From assembly GCA_965276755.1 (NCBI GenBank), contig OZ255625.1, positions 2,790,001 through 2,854,000 on the forward strand: a stretch of DNA of 64,000 bases, given 5' to 3'. Made by a program: the position numbers and the translations under genes. Under the pieces are notes generated by a model. That model had not been told where the DNA came from. It did no database searches and saw nothing but the letters and a program-made list of their open reading frames with translations. This document shows positions 15,648 to 24,541 of the stretch, piece after piece; position 1 is the stretch's first letter; each line of letters opens with the position of its first letter. Origin of the DNA: CAJCIS01 sp965276755 (GTDB lineage: Bacteria; Pseudomonadota; Alphaproteobacteria; Acetobacterales; Acetobacteraceae).

Positions 15648-15917
15648 TCACTCCGCGGCCACAGCCATAGGAGTCACCGACACATGCACACGGCCTTCGC
15701 CGCGCTTGAGGAACGTCACGTGCCCATTGACCAGCGCGAATATCGTATGATCCCGCCCGACGCCGACATTGAGGCCCGGCTTCCACCGTGTGCCGCGCTG
15801 GCGGATGATGATGTTGCCGGCAATCACGGCCTCGCCGCCGAACTTCTTCACGCCGAGGCGACGGCCTTCCGTATCGCGGCCGTTACGGGATGAGCCGCCG
15901 GCTTTCTTGTGTGCCAT
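15648..15917 (-). CDS. rpmA: 50S ribosomal protein L27
   Basis: bL27 of the large ribosomal subunit, reaching the peptidyl-transferase centre. The 89-residue sequence starts MAHKKAGGSSRNGRDTEG and contains the conserved RLGVKKFGGEAVIAGNIIIRQ-type core and GRDHTIFALVNGHV. Length and start are standard, so there is no cleavable N-terminal extension as in Firmicutes. It lies 17 bp after rplU, with which it is surely co-transcribed. Confidence 0.98.
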   Translation of the reverse strand: MAHKKAGGSSRNGRDTEGRRLGVKKFGGEAVIAGNIIIRQRGTRWKPGLNVGVGRDHTIFALVNGHVTFLKRGEGRVHVSVTPMAVAAE

Positions 15918-15934
15918 GGGTCAGACCCTCCTGA

Positions 15935-16246
15935 TCAGGCGATGATGGCGGCGACGCGCAGCACGGTGACGTGCTGGCGATGGCCGTTCTTGCGGCGGCT
16001 GTTCTGCCGGCGGCGCTTTTTGAAGATGATGACCTTGTCCAGCCGGTCCTGGGCGATGACGGTCGCAGTCACCTCGGCACCGGTGACGAAGGGGGTGCCG
16101 ATCTGGGTGCCGGCGTCATTGCCAACAGCAAGCACGTCGGTGAAGGTGATGGTCGAGCCTGGCTCGCCGGCCAGTTTCTCGACCTTCAGCACGGCGTCGG
16201 GCGTGACGCGGTACTGCTTTCCGCCTGTGCGGATAACAGCAAACAT
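15935..16246 (-). CDS. rplU: 50S ribosomal protein L21
   Basis: bL21 of the large ribosomal subunit, which contacts 23S rRNA. The 103-residue sequence begins MFAVIRTGGKQYRV and has the RNA-binding stretch KVIIFKKRRRQNSRRKNGHRQ with C-terminal TVLRVAAI. This is the first gene of the rplU-rpmA-obg group, so its promoter must lie in 16247-16588 on the minus strand. Confidence 0.98.
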   Translation of the reverse strand: MFAVIRTGGKQYRVTPDAVLKVEKLAGEPGSTITFTDVLAVGNDAGTQIGTPFVTGAEVTATVIAQDRLDKVIIFKKRRRQNSRRKNGHRQHVTVLRVAAIIA

Positions 16247-16588
16247 CTGATGAAGCTCCGTGGACGCTCTGAGCGGCGTCCAATTCTTGTGGTTGGGCGT
16301 CTGCGCACCCGTAGGAGGCAGGTGCTTATCTACGGTAAGCGCCTAAGTCAAGTTGGGGAGCAGTGCCTGTCCCCAAGCCCCGTCTTCTTTTTGAACAGAT
16401 CGGCGCAGATGCTCCCGCTCCGAGACGAGCATCATCAATGAGTTACCCACATTCATCGCGACACGTCGCAAATTCGTCCGAATTTCGTCCGATATTCAGT
16501 ACAACATTTCCTTAGCTTATTCTTTAAACATGCGCTAACCGCCGCGCCTGGAACACCGGCGTACCCGCCGGCTTCAAAGGAAGCGAAC
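16247..16588. promoter_or_regulatory. Divergent intergenic region rplU / giant repeat protein
   Basis: There is no gene here. It contains a degraded family A half-site (TTGGGGAGCAGTGCCTGTCCCC at 16354-16375) and, nearer the giant gene, a direct repeat TTCGTCCGA at 16473-16481 and 16484-16492 (11-bp period, one helical turn). That repeat could be an operator. AT-rich DNA at 16500-16535 is the likely promoter zone for the plus-strand gene. The rplU leader should be at the left end; no known L21 leader structure could be confirmed by eye. Confidence 0.35.
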
Positions 16589-19500
16589 ATGGCGGCAATT
16601 ACCTGGACCGGTGCGGCCGGCGACGGCAATTTCAACAACCCGGCCAACTGGTCGCCGGCCCAAGTGCCGGGTGCCTCCGACACCGTCACCATCTCGCCGC
16701 ACGCGGCCACCCTGATCAACATCAGCACGCCCGACGCCGTGCAGTCGCTCAAGGACAGCGCCACGGTCACGCTCTCGATCAATGACGGCGCCTCGCTGAC
16801 CGTGGGCAACAGCACGACCAAGAACGCAGCCCTGACCAATGCCGGCACGATCGAGCTGAACAACAACAACTACACCACCAGCCTGGTCATCGGCGGGCCG
16901 GAGGTCACGCTCTCGGGCGCCGGCACCATCCTGATGGGCACCGGCGGCGGCAACTACATCATCGGTGCGGCCGCAAGCGACGTGCTGAACAACACCGGCA
17001 ATCTGATCGAAGGTGCGGGCCAACTCGGCGGCGGGTCGCTGACCTACATCAACGGCGCCGGCGCGATCGTGGATGCGACGGACGGCAACTACCTGGTCCT
17101 GAACACGGGCGCCAACGTGGTCACCAATGCCGGCCTGCTGGAAGCGACGGCGGGCGGCGGCCTGGTGATCCAGAGCAGCGTTGCTAACACGGGCGGGCAT
17201 ATCACCGCCGCGGGCGCCAACGTCTATCTGCAGAGCGGCGCGGATATCGCCGGCGGCACGCTGACCAGCACGGGCGCATCGGAAATTGCCGTCAGCAACA
17301 CCGCAACCCTGGACGGCACCACCAACGCGCTGACCAATCTGGGCCTGGTCGCCATTACCGATGGCACCACGCTCAGCCTGCTGGGCAGCATCGTCAATGC
17401 CGGGCAGATCGCGCTGGAGAACAACAACTACTTCACCGACCTGGTGATCGGGCCGGGCGGCACCAAGCCGGGCACGGTGACGCTGAGCGGCAGCGGCACG
17501 ATTGCGCTCGGCACGGGCACGGGCAACCGCATCTACGGTGCCATTGCCGGCGACACGCTGGTCAACATGGGCAACACGATTGCCGGCGCCGGCCAGCTCG
17601 GCGCGGGCCAGTTGACGCTAATCAATCACGGCACGATCGATGCCACCGATGGCAACGCGCTGTATCTGAACACGGGTGCAGCAACCGCGGCCAACAATGC
17701 CCTGATGGAGGCCACCGGCGCCGGCGGCTTGATTATTCAGTCCCGCGTAGACAGCAGCGGCGGCGGCACCATCCTGGCGGCCAATGCGAATGTGGTCTTG
17801 AGCGGCGGCACGTTGGCCGGCGGCGTGGTTTCCACCACGGGTACGGGCGCCGTTTACGTCTCTGGCAGCGGCGCGCTCGATGGCTCCGCGCAGACCGTGA
17901 CCAATGACGGCCTGATCAACGTCAATGACAATGCCAGCCTCGGTTTGCTCGGCACCATCACGAATGTGGGCACGATCGCGGTCAATAATTTCGACTACAA
18001 CACCTACCTGGTGGTGGGCAGCGCGGCGGTGACGCTGACCGGCGCCGGCACGATCCTGCTCGACAACGGCACTGGCAACCTGATCACCGCGTCGGCGGCC
18101 GGCGAGGCGCTGGTCAATGTCAACAACACGATCGAGGGCGCGGGCCAGTTGGGCGCCGGTACGCTGACCTTCACCAATGATGCGGCCGGCATCGTCAAGG
18201 CCAGTGCCGCGGACCAGCTTGTTCTGAATACGGGCACGATCACCACGACCAACATGGGCCTGCTGGAGGCAACCGCGGGCAGCGGTGGCCTGGTTATCCA
18301 GACAGCTGTGAACAACGGTACGACGGGCCGCATCTCGGCCGCAGGAGGCAACGTTTTCCTCGCCAGCGGCGCGGACATTATCGGCGGCACGCTGTCCAGC
18401 AGCGGCACGGGATCGATCCTCGATAGCAACACCGCCACGCTGGGCGCCGTCGGCGGCACGATCACAAATATCGGTTCCGTGGCTGTTCAGGACGGGACCA
18501 CGCTGACCCTGCTCGGAACGATCCTCAACAAGGACGTGCTGTCGCTCAACAATTTTGATTACAATACCGATCTGGTGATCGGGTCCGCGACAGCCGTGGG
18601 CACGACAACGCTGAGCGGCGGCGGCACGGTGAGCCTTGATAGCGGCAGCGGCAATCGGATCTACGCCGCCGATGTCGGCAACACGTTGCTTAATCTTAAC
18701 GACACCATCGCCGGTGCCGGGCAGATCGGCTACGGCAGCGATGGGCTGTTGCTTGTCAATGACGGCACGATTGCCGCCGCCACGGGTGGTGCGCTCACCA
18801 TCAACACCGGCGCCGTGGTCACCAACAACGCGCTGATCGAGGCGACGGGCGGCAGCGCGCTCTACATCGATGGCGTCATCAACAACAGCGGCGGTGGCAC
18901 CATTCTGGCCGCCAGCGGCAACGTTCTGCTCAACGGCGGCACGTTGCAGGGCGGCCTGATCAATAGTGCCGCGGGCTTTGCCGTGGTGGACATCAACAAT
19001 GCCACGTTGGACGGCAGCAAGCAGACCGTCACCAATACCGGCCTCGTCAGCCTCAATGACGGCACTACGCTGACGCTGCTCGGCACGATCACCAACCAGG
19101 GCACGATAGCGCTAAACAACAACGATTATAATACCGATCTGGTGGTGGGTGCCCCCACGGTGACGCTGACCGGCGGCGGCACGGTGGTGCTGGATAATGG
19201 CTTCGGCAACCGCATCTACGGTGCCGTGGGCACCGACGTGCTGGTGAACGTCAACAACACCATTCAAGGCGGCGGCCAGATCGGCGCGGGCCAGATGATC
19301 CTGGTCAACGAAGCCAAAGGCATCATCGATGCTAACCAGGCGACGAGCCTGGATCTGACGAGCGCCGGGGGCGGCACGATCACCAACGCGGGACTGATTG
19401 AAGCGACCGGCGCAGGCGGACTGGTCGTGCAAACAAACATCAACAGCAGCACCGGCGGCACGATCCTGGCCAATGGCGGCGATGTCTTCCTGAACAACAA

Positions 19501-22500
19501 CGGTTCGCTGGAGGGCGGGGTCATTGCCAATGGCAGCAATGGCGGCTTCTTCGATGTCAACGGCGCATTTACGCTGGACGGCTCGGCCCAGACGCTGACC
19601 AACGACACCAATGTTTACATCAATGACGGCCAGACGCTGAGCCTGCTCGGAATTATCACCAATCACGGCACGATCAGCCTGAACAATAACGACTACAACA
19701 CCGATCTCGTCATCGGCTCTCCTACGGTGTCGCTGACCGGCTCGGGCACGATCCTGCTCGACCAATACAGCGGCAACCGCATCTATGGCGCGGTCGCCGC
19801 CGACGTGCTGGTCAACGTCAACAATGTGATCGAGGGTGCGGGCCAGATCGGCGTCGGCCAGTTGACGCTGATCAACGAAGCGGCGGGCATTATCGATGCC
19901 GACCAGACGGGCAACCTTCTCCTGTCCGCCAGCGGCACGGTGATCAATGCCGGGCTGATTGAATCGACCGGCACGGGCGGCCTTTCCATCCAGACGACCG
20001 TCGACAGCAGCAGCGGCGGCACCATCCTGGCCGCGGGCGGCTACGTCTATCTGAACGGCGGCACGCTCGCCGGCGGCCTGATCGAGAGCACGGGCGGGGG
20101 CGCTTTCATCGCCAACGGTTTAGAAACCCTGAACGGTTCGGCGCACACGCTGACCAGCGACGCGCTGGTTGCCGTCAGCGACGGCGCGACGATGACCCTG
20201 CTGGGCAACATCGCCAATAACGGCACGATCACGGTCAACAATAACGACTACACGACCGATCTGATCGTCGGCTCGCCCACCGTGACGCTCACCGGCACCG
20301 GCACGATCCAGCTCAATGGCGGCGGCGCGCGCTTCTACGGCGCCGCGACGGCCGACGTGCTCGACAATGTCAGCAATCTGATCGAGGGCGGCGGCCAACT
20401 GGGGGCCGGCCAGCTCACCCTGGTCAATGGCGGCGTGATCGACGCCAATGCCGGCACCGCGCTCATCGTCAGTCTGAACAGCACCGGGATGAACACGGCC
20501 AGCGGCACCATGCTGGCCTCGGGCGCGGGCGGCCTCGTGGTGGAGAACGGCACCTACACCAACCTGGGCCTGTACGAAGCCGCCGATGGCAGCGCGCTGA
20601 CCTTCCAGTCCAGCGCCGTGCTGACCAACGACTCAGCCGGCGGCACGCTGACCGGGGGCACTTACGAGGCCATGGCCACCAGCCAGGCGGCCACGGTCTC
20701 CATCACCGGCGCCGCGGTCAGCACGCTGGACGCCGCCATCGTGCTCTCGGGCGTCAATTCGATCGTGGAATTCGGCGGCACGGCCATCGATACGAGCCTG
20801 GCCACGATCGGCGCGGCCGGCGACCTCTCGATCCTCAATGGCCGCGTTTTCACCGTGGCCGCCAATGGCGGCACGCTGAGCGATAACGGCACGATCACGC
20901 TGGCCGGCGGCACGTTGAGCGACACGCAGCTGATCATCGGCACCCACGGCGATCTGTCCGGCTTCGGCACGGTGACGGGCGTGGTCACCAACCACGGCAC
21001 GATCGATGTGACCGGCGGCAAGATGGTCTTCACCGGACCGGTATCCGCGGGCACGATCATCACGGGCCCGGGCGGCATCGTCGATTTCACCGACGGCGCG
21101 ACCCTGACCCAGCCGATCAGCGGCTCGGGCACGCTGGAGCTCGGTGGGGGCACTTACACGCTGGCCGGCGCAAACCTCACCATCGCCAACCTGCTGGTGG
21201 ACGCAAACACCTCCCTGACAGGCACGGGAACCGTGGCGAGCCAGACCACCGATAATGGCACGATTGCGGCCAGTGGCGGCACCCTGAGCCTGGCTGGCGG
21301 TGTGAGCGGCGGCGGCGCCCTGATCGCCGATGCAAGCTCGGTTCTGGCCATCGGGGCCGGATCGAGCCTGGGCGGGCTCATCGCCGGCGCGGGCATGGTC
21401 GATCTGACCGGGGCGACCGATTTCGTCGCGGGCATCACCTTGCAGGCCGCGGCGATCCTGCAGAGCTCGACGGTGAGCCTGGCCTCGGGCGTGAGCGTGA
21501 CCAATATGGCCGGAAACACCTACACGCTCGGCAAGTCGGCGAACGGCGACCAGACGCCGCACCGCGCGCAAATCCAGATCAACGGTGGCGCGGGCAGCGT
21601 CTTTACCAACGCGGGCAGCCTGGCCGCCACGGCCTCCGCGCTGATCGCGGTCGGTTTTGACAACACCGGCACGCTGTCCGACAGCAATGGCACTCTGACG
21701 GTCTCGGGCGCGCTCAGCGGCGGCGGCGCTTTTGCCATGTCGCACCGCGCGCAACTGGACCTGACCGGGGGTGGCAGCACCTCGGGCGCGTTCACCGGCT
21801 CGGGCACGCTGCGCTTCGACAGCCAGGTGACGCTGAATGCCGGCGCGAGCCTGGGCGTGGGCAACGTCATCGACACGTCCCTGCTGAGCCTTGCCGCGGG
21901 CGAGACCATCAAGATCGGCGGGTCCGACACCTTCGCGCTCGCCGATGCCAAGGGCGCCGATCCGCACCGCGCGCAGGTGCAGGTGACGGGCGGATCGGGC
22001 AGCGCGTTCACCAACGTGGGCACGGTCACGGCCAGCGCGCTGGCGGACAGCTTCAACCTCAAATTCGCCAATAACGGCCTGACGACGGCCACGGCTGGCA
22101 CGCTGTCCTTCCTGGGGTCGGTCAGCAACGGGGGCACATTCGATGCCTCCGGTGGCGCGATCAGCATGGCCAAGATCGTCACCGGCACAGGGGCGCTGGA
22201 CATCGGCACGGCCAGCACGCTGAGCCTGCTTGGCGGGGCTGCGATCGGCCAGACGGCGGATTTCCTGGCCACCAGCGGCGCGCTGGATCTGGGCAATCCG
22301 CTGGACTTTGCCGGCACGATCGCGGGCTTTGCCGGCAGCGATGTGATTGATTTACTCAGGACGGCATCGACCAGCGAGACGTTTGCGGCCGGGGTGCTGA
22401 CCGTGCAGGACAATGGCGCGACGGTGGCCAGCTTGCACTTGACGGGCAGCTACAGCACCGGCGACTTCATGCTGAACAGCGACGGCCACGGGGGTACAAA

Positions 22501-22516
22501 CATAACGTTTGTATAG
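16589..22516 (+). CDS. Giant repetitive beta-helix surface protein
   Basis: This 1975-residue protein begins ITWTGAAGDGNFNNPANWSP, an opening seen in large bacterial 'beta strand repeat' proteins. Residues from about 90 to 1340 form seven repeats of about 187 residues, each with a core like NNDYNTDLVIGSPTVTLTG, a GNRIYGA turn, AGQLTLIN and GLIEATGAGGLVIQ. Short G/N/T-rich strands predict a right-handed beta-helix. The C-terminal module (GSDVIDL, then LHLTGSYSTGDF and HGGTNITF) is shared in style with other secreted giants, without RTX nonapeptides. No classical N-terminal signal peptide is seen, so a C-terminal signal for type I secretion is possible. AAGGAAG before the ATG supports the start. 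Its role is unknown; adhesion or biofilm is an inference. Confidence 0.8.
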   Translation: MAAITWTGAAGDGNFNNPANWSPAQVPGASDTVTISPHAATLINISTPDAVQSLKDSATVTLSINDGASLTVGNSTTKNAALTNAGTIELNNNNYTTSLVIGGPEVTLSGAGTILMGTGGGNYIIGAAASDVLNNTGNLIEGAGQLGGGSLTYINGAGAIVDATDGNYLVLNTGANVVTNAGLLEATAGGGLVIQSSVANTGGHITAAGANVYLQSGADIAGGTLTSTGASEIAVSNTATLDGTTNALTNLGLVAITDGTTLSLLGSIVNAGQIALENNNYFTDLVIGPGGTKPGTVTLSGSGTIALGTGTGNRIYGAIAGDTLVNMGNTIAGAGQLGAGQLTLINHGTIDATDGNALYLNTGAATAANNALMEATGAGGLIIQSRVDSSGGGTILAANANVVLSGGTLAGGVVSTTGTGAVYVSGSGALDGSAQTVTNDGLINVNDNASLGLLGTITNVGTIAVNNFDYNTYLVVGSAAVTLTGAGTILLDNGTGNLITASAAGEALVNVNNTIEGAGQLGAGTLTFTNDAAGIVKASAADQLVLNTGTITTTNMGLLEATAGSGGLVIQTAVNNGTTGRISAAGGNVFLASGADIIGGTLSSSGTGSILDSNTATLGAVGGTITNIGSVAVQDGTTLTLLGTILNKDVLSLNNFDYNTDLVIGSATAVGTTTLSGGGTVSLDSGSGNRIYAADVGNTLLNLNDTIAGAGQIGYGSDGLLLVNDGTIAAATGGALTINTGAVVTNNALIEATGGSALYIDGVINNSGGGTILAASGNVLLNGGTLQGGLINSAAGFAVVDINNATLDGSKQTVTNTGLVSLNDGTTLTLLGTITNQGTIALNNNDYNTDLVVGAPTVTLTGGGTVVLDNGFGNRIYGAVGTDVLVNVNNTIQGGGQIGAGQMILVNEAKGIIDANQATSLDLTSAGGGTITNAGLIEATGAGGLVVQTNINSSTGGTILANGGDVFLNNNGSLEGGVIANGSNGGFFDVNGAFTLDGSAQTLTNDTNVYINDGQTLSLLGIITNHGTISLNNNDYNTDLVIGSPTVSLTGSGTILLDQYSGNRIYGAVAADVLVNVNNVIEGAGQIGVGQLTLINEAAGIIDADQTGNLLLSASGTVINAGLIESTGTGGLSIQTTVDSSSGGTILAAGGYVYLNGGTLAGGLIESTGGGAFIANGLETLNGSAHTLTSDALVAVSDGATMTLLGNIANNGTITVNNNDYTTDLIVGSPTVTLTGTGTIQLNGGGARFYGAATADVLDNVSNLIEGGGQLGAGQLTLVNGGVIDANAGTALIVSLNSTGMNTASGTMLASGAGGLVVENGTYTNLGLYEAADGSALTFQSSAVLTNDSAGGTLTGGTYEAMATSQAATVSITGAAVSTLDAAIVLSGVNSIVEFGGTAIDTSLATIGAAGDLSILNGRVFTVAANGGTLSDNGTITLAGGTLSDTQLIIGTHGDLSGFGTVTGVVTNHGTIDVTGGKMVFTGPVSAGTIITGPGGIVDFTDGATLTQPISGSGTLELGGGTYTLAGANLTIANLLVDANTSLTGTGTVASQTTDNGTIAASGGTLSLAGGVSGGGALIADASSVLAIGAGSSLGGLIAGAGMVDLTGATDFVAGITLQAAAILQSSTVSLASGVSVTNMAGNTYTLGKSANGDQTPHRAQIQINGGAGSVFTNAGSLAATASALIAVGFDNTGTLSDSNGTLTVSGALSGGGAFAMSHRAQLDLTGGGSTSGAFTGSGTLRFDSQVTLNAGASLGVGNVIDTSLLSLAAGETIKIGGSDTFALADAKGADPHRAQVQVTGGSGSAFTNVGTVTASALADSFNLKFANNGLTTATAGTLSFLGSVSNGGTFDASGGAISMAKIVTGTGALDIGTASTLSLLGGAAIGQTADFLATSGALDLGNPLDFAGTIAGFAGSDVIDLLRTASTSETFAAGVLTVQDNGATVASLHLTGSYSTGDFMLNSDGHGGTNITFV
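16861..20400 (+). repeat. Seven internal coding repeats of about 560 bp
   Basis: Repeat marks (AAC-rich codons for NNxDY) begin near 16861, 17422, 17989, 18548, 19121, 19682 and 20239, giving spacings of 557-573 bp. The units are alike at the protein level but diverged in DNA, so they are old duplications rather than recent slippage. Confidence 0.8.
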
Positions 22517-22561
22517 GCACCAGACTTGCAGGCAGAAAAGAACTGGGTGGACCGTGCCGGT

Positions 22562-22660
22562 CCCCCCAGACCCCCCGTCATTTATTTAGGGTAGGAGCTT
22601 TCCCTAAATAAATGACGGGGGGTCTGGGGGGAGCTGACGTATACGTCAGCTCCCCCCAGA
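22562..22660. repeat. Family A variant with a perfect 38-bp palindrome
   Basis: The arms 22562-22591 and 22602-22631 form a perfect 30-bp inverted repeat with a 10-nt loop. Overlapping this, 22623-22660 is a perfect 38-bp palindrome centred on ACGTATACGT. The usual GATGTGCCA tip is replaced by AGCTGACGTATACGTCAGCT, so the outer part of the element has been exchanged. Confidence 0.88.
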
Positions 22661-22681
22661 CTTTCCTCCCGAGATTCCGCA

Positions 22682-24478
22682 TTGGCAGACTCCGAACCCG
22701 AAGCCGAAGAAGGCGCCATAGCCCCCCCGGGCGCCGCAAGCCTGGCCGAAGGCATGGCGTTCGAGGCAGCCTCGGGCACCACCGAGGCGAAAGCCTACCT
22801 CTCGGCCGCGCGCCGTCTGCTCAGCGTGCAGATGGAGCACCTGCACGAACAGCGCGCGCTCACGCTGTCGCACATGCGCATGCGCCGCCTCTCGGACCGC
22901 CTGAAAGCGGGCACGCAAATCCTGATCGCCCTGCTGACCGCCGCGGTCGGCGTGTTCTTCATTGTCATGATTCACGACGCGTTTTCCTCGCAATCGGTGA
23001 TCGTGGAGCCGTTCGATGCACCCCCGGCGCTGGCCGGGCGCGGACTGACCGGCAAGGGCGTGGCCAGTGCCGTGTTGGACCAGCTGACCAGGCTGCAGGC
23101 AGCCGCGCACGCCACCGCCGCCCGCCGCGAGCTGTCCAATGCCTGGACCAACGACATCAAGGTGCAGGTGCCCGAAACCGGCGTTTCCATCGGCGAGATC
23201 AATCGCCTGTTGCGTGCGCGCTTCGGGCACGATCTTCATATCGAAGGCGATCTGATACTTGCCGATGGCGGTGGCTTGGTGCTGACGGTACGCGGCGACG
23301 GCCTGTTGCCCAAGAGTTTTGCCGGCAAGGCGGGCGACCTCGCGCAACTGACCACGCAGGCAGCCGAATACGTCTACGGGCAATCCCAGCCCTCGCTTTA
23401 CGCATCCTACCTGCTCGATGAAGGGCGCAACGAAGAAGCGGTGGCGTTCTGCAAAGCGGCCTTTGCGATCGCGCCGGCGTCCGAGCGGCCTTTTCTGCTG
23501 AATGCGTGGGCCAATGCGGGCGGCAATATCGGCATGAAACCGGCGCAGACAATGGCACTGTATCGTGCCGCAATTGCGCTGAAATCGGATTATTGGGTCG
23601 CCTACAACAACGTCATGAATTCAGCCCTTGCTATGGGCGATGAGGAGGGCGCCTGGCGCACGGGCGAGGCGATGCTGCGCACGGCCGGCGGACGACCCGG
23701 TGGCGTGCCGGAACTCTATTACGGCAACATGGATCTGCTGACGTGGAATTTGGCCGCTTGGCGCGCGGCCACCGCGGCTGACGCCGAAGCGCATAACGGT
23801 GTGGGTTCGCTGACCAATTCGGTCGCACCCTCGATTGCCGACATCGATTTGCGCATGCATGACGAGGCGGACGCCGAATTGCAGTTGCAGACCGCGCAGG
23901 CGGATGCCAGCGATACGACGGTTCTCTCGCTCGCCCATTTCGTGCATGGGCGGCTGGCCAGCGATGCAGGCGATACCGCGCGCGCGCTGACGGAGATGGA
24001 AGCATTCGCCAAGAGCTATGCCGATCCGTCCGTATCCAGCGATTATCCCGGCTATGATTGCTGGGTGGCGCCGGCGCAGGAGGCGGCGGGCCATCCCGAT
24101 CGTGCCGACGCCACGCTGAAGGCGGGCGGCCATTTCGTCGATTGCACCCGTTTCCGCGGCGATATTTTGGACGGGCGCGGCAATTGGGCCGGCGCACAGC
24201 GCGCGTATGCGGATGCGGTAGCGATGGCCCCCGATCTGCCGGCGGCGTATTATTCGTGGGGCGTGGCGCTGGCAAGGCATGGGAAGCTTGACGAGGCGGC
24301 GGAGAAATTGCGTGCGGCGCACGTGCGTGGGCCAAATTGGGCCGATCCGCTCCGCTCCTGGGGCGACGTGTTGGTGCGGCAGGGCCGCATGAGCGAAGCG
24401 CGCGCAAAGTATGATGAAGCCCTTGCCGACGCCCCCCACTGGACCAGCCTGCAAACAGCCCGCAACAACCTGCACTGA
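22682..24478 (+). CDS. Membrane-anchored TPR protein
   Basis: This is a 598-residue protein from TTG at 22682. The first 75 residues are acidic and then basic and should be cytoplasmic. One membrane helix (ILIALLTAAVGVFFIVMI) spans about residues 80-98. The rest would be periplasmic: a small alpha/beta segment (VSIGEINRLLRARFGHDLHIEGD) and then TPR-like helical repeats to the C-terminus, ending with clear TPRs (AAYYSWGVALARHGKLDEAAEKL). The architecture suggests a scaffold, but the specific partner is unknown. The start could instead be ATG at 22754; the TTG has only a weak ribosome site. It is between the giant protein and a helicase and is bounded by family A and B repeats. Confidence 0.7.
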   Translation: MADSEPEAEEGAIAPPGAASLAEGMAFEAASGTTEAKAYLSAARRLLSVQMEHLHEQRALTLSHMRMRRLSDRLKAGTQILIALLTAAVGVFFIVMIHDAFSSQSVIVEPFDAPPALAGRGLTGKGVASAVLDQLTRLQAAAHATAARRELSNAWTNDIKVQVPETGVSIGEINRLLRARFGHDLHIEGDLILADGGGLVLTVRGDGLLPKSFAGKAGDLAQLTTQAAEYVYGQSQPSLYASYLLDEGRNEEAVAFCKAAFAIAPASERPFLLNAWANAGGNIGMKPAQTMALYRAAIALKSDYWVAYNNVMNSALAMGDEEGAWRTGEAMLRTAGGRPGGVPELYYGNMDLLTWNLAAWRAATAADAEAHNGVGSLTNSVAPSIADIDLRMHDEADAELQLQTAQADASDTTVLSLAHFVHGRLASDAGDTARALTEMEAFAKSYADPSVSSDYPGYDCWVAPAQEAAGHPDRADATLKAGGHFVDCTRFRGDILDGRGNWAGAQRAYADAVAMAPDLPAAYYSWGVALARHGKLDEAAEKLRAAHVRGPNWADPLRSWGDVLVRQGRMSEARAKYDEALADAPHWTSLQTARNNLH

Positions 24479-24479
24479 C

Positions 24480-24514
24480 AAAAGTTTTTTGGTCCTTTTT
24501 TTCAAAAAAGGACT
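24480..24514. repeat. Family B T-rich hairpin repeat, copy 2
   Basis: AAAAGTTTTTTGGTCC followed by TTTTTTTCAAAAAAGGAC forms a stem GTCCTTTTTT/AAAAAAGGAC. It starts 2 bp after the TPR gene stop, which fits a terminator, and ends about 27 bp before the helicase ATG. Confidence 0.75.
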
Positions 24515-24541
24515 GCTTCCTTCCTGTTTGGATATTTTATT

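Noticed and set aside
20633..21967. Long open frame on the minus strand opposite the giant repeat protein
   Set aside because: It consists of arginine, glycine and alanine-rich sequence with no family pattern; such frames arise opposite GC-rich repetitive coding DNA.
16589..22516. RTX calcium-binding nonapeptides in the giant protein
   Set aside because: Glycine-rich turns are present, but no GGxGxDxUx series was found in this protein or in the one at 60.2 kb.
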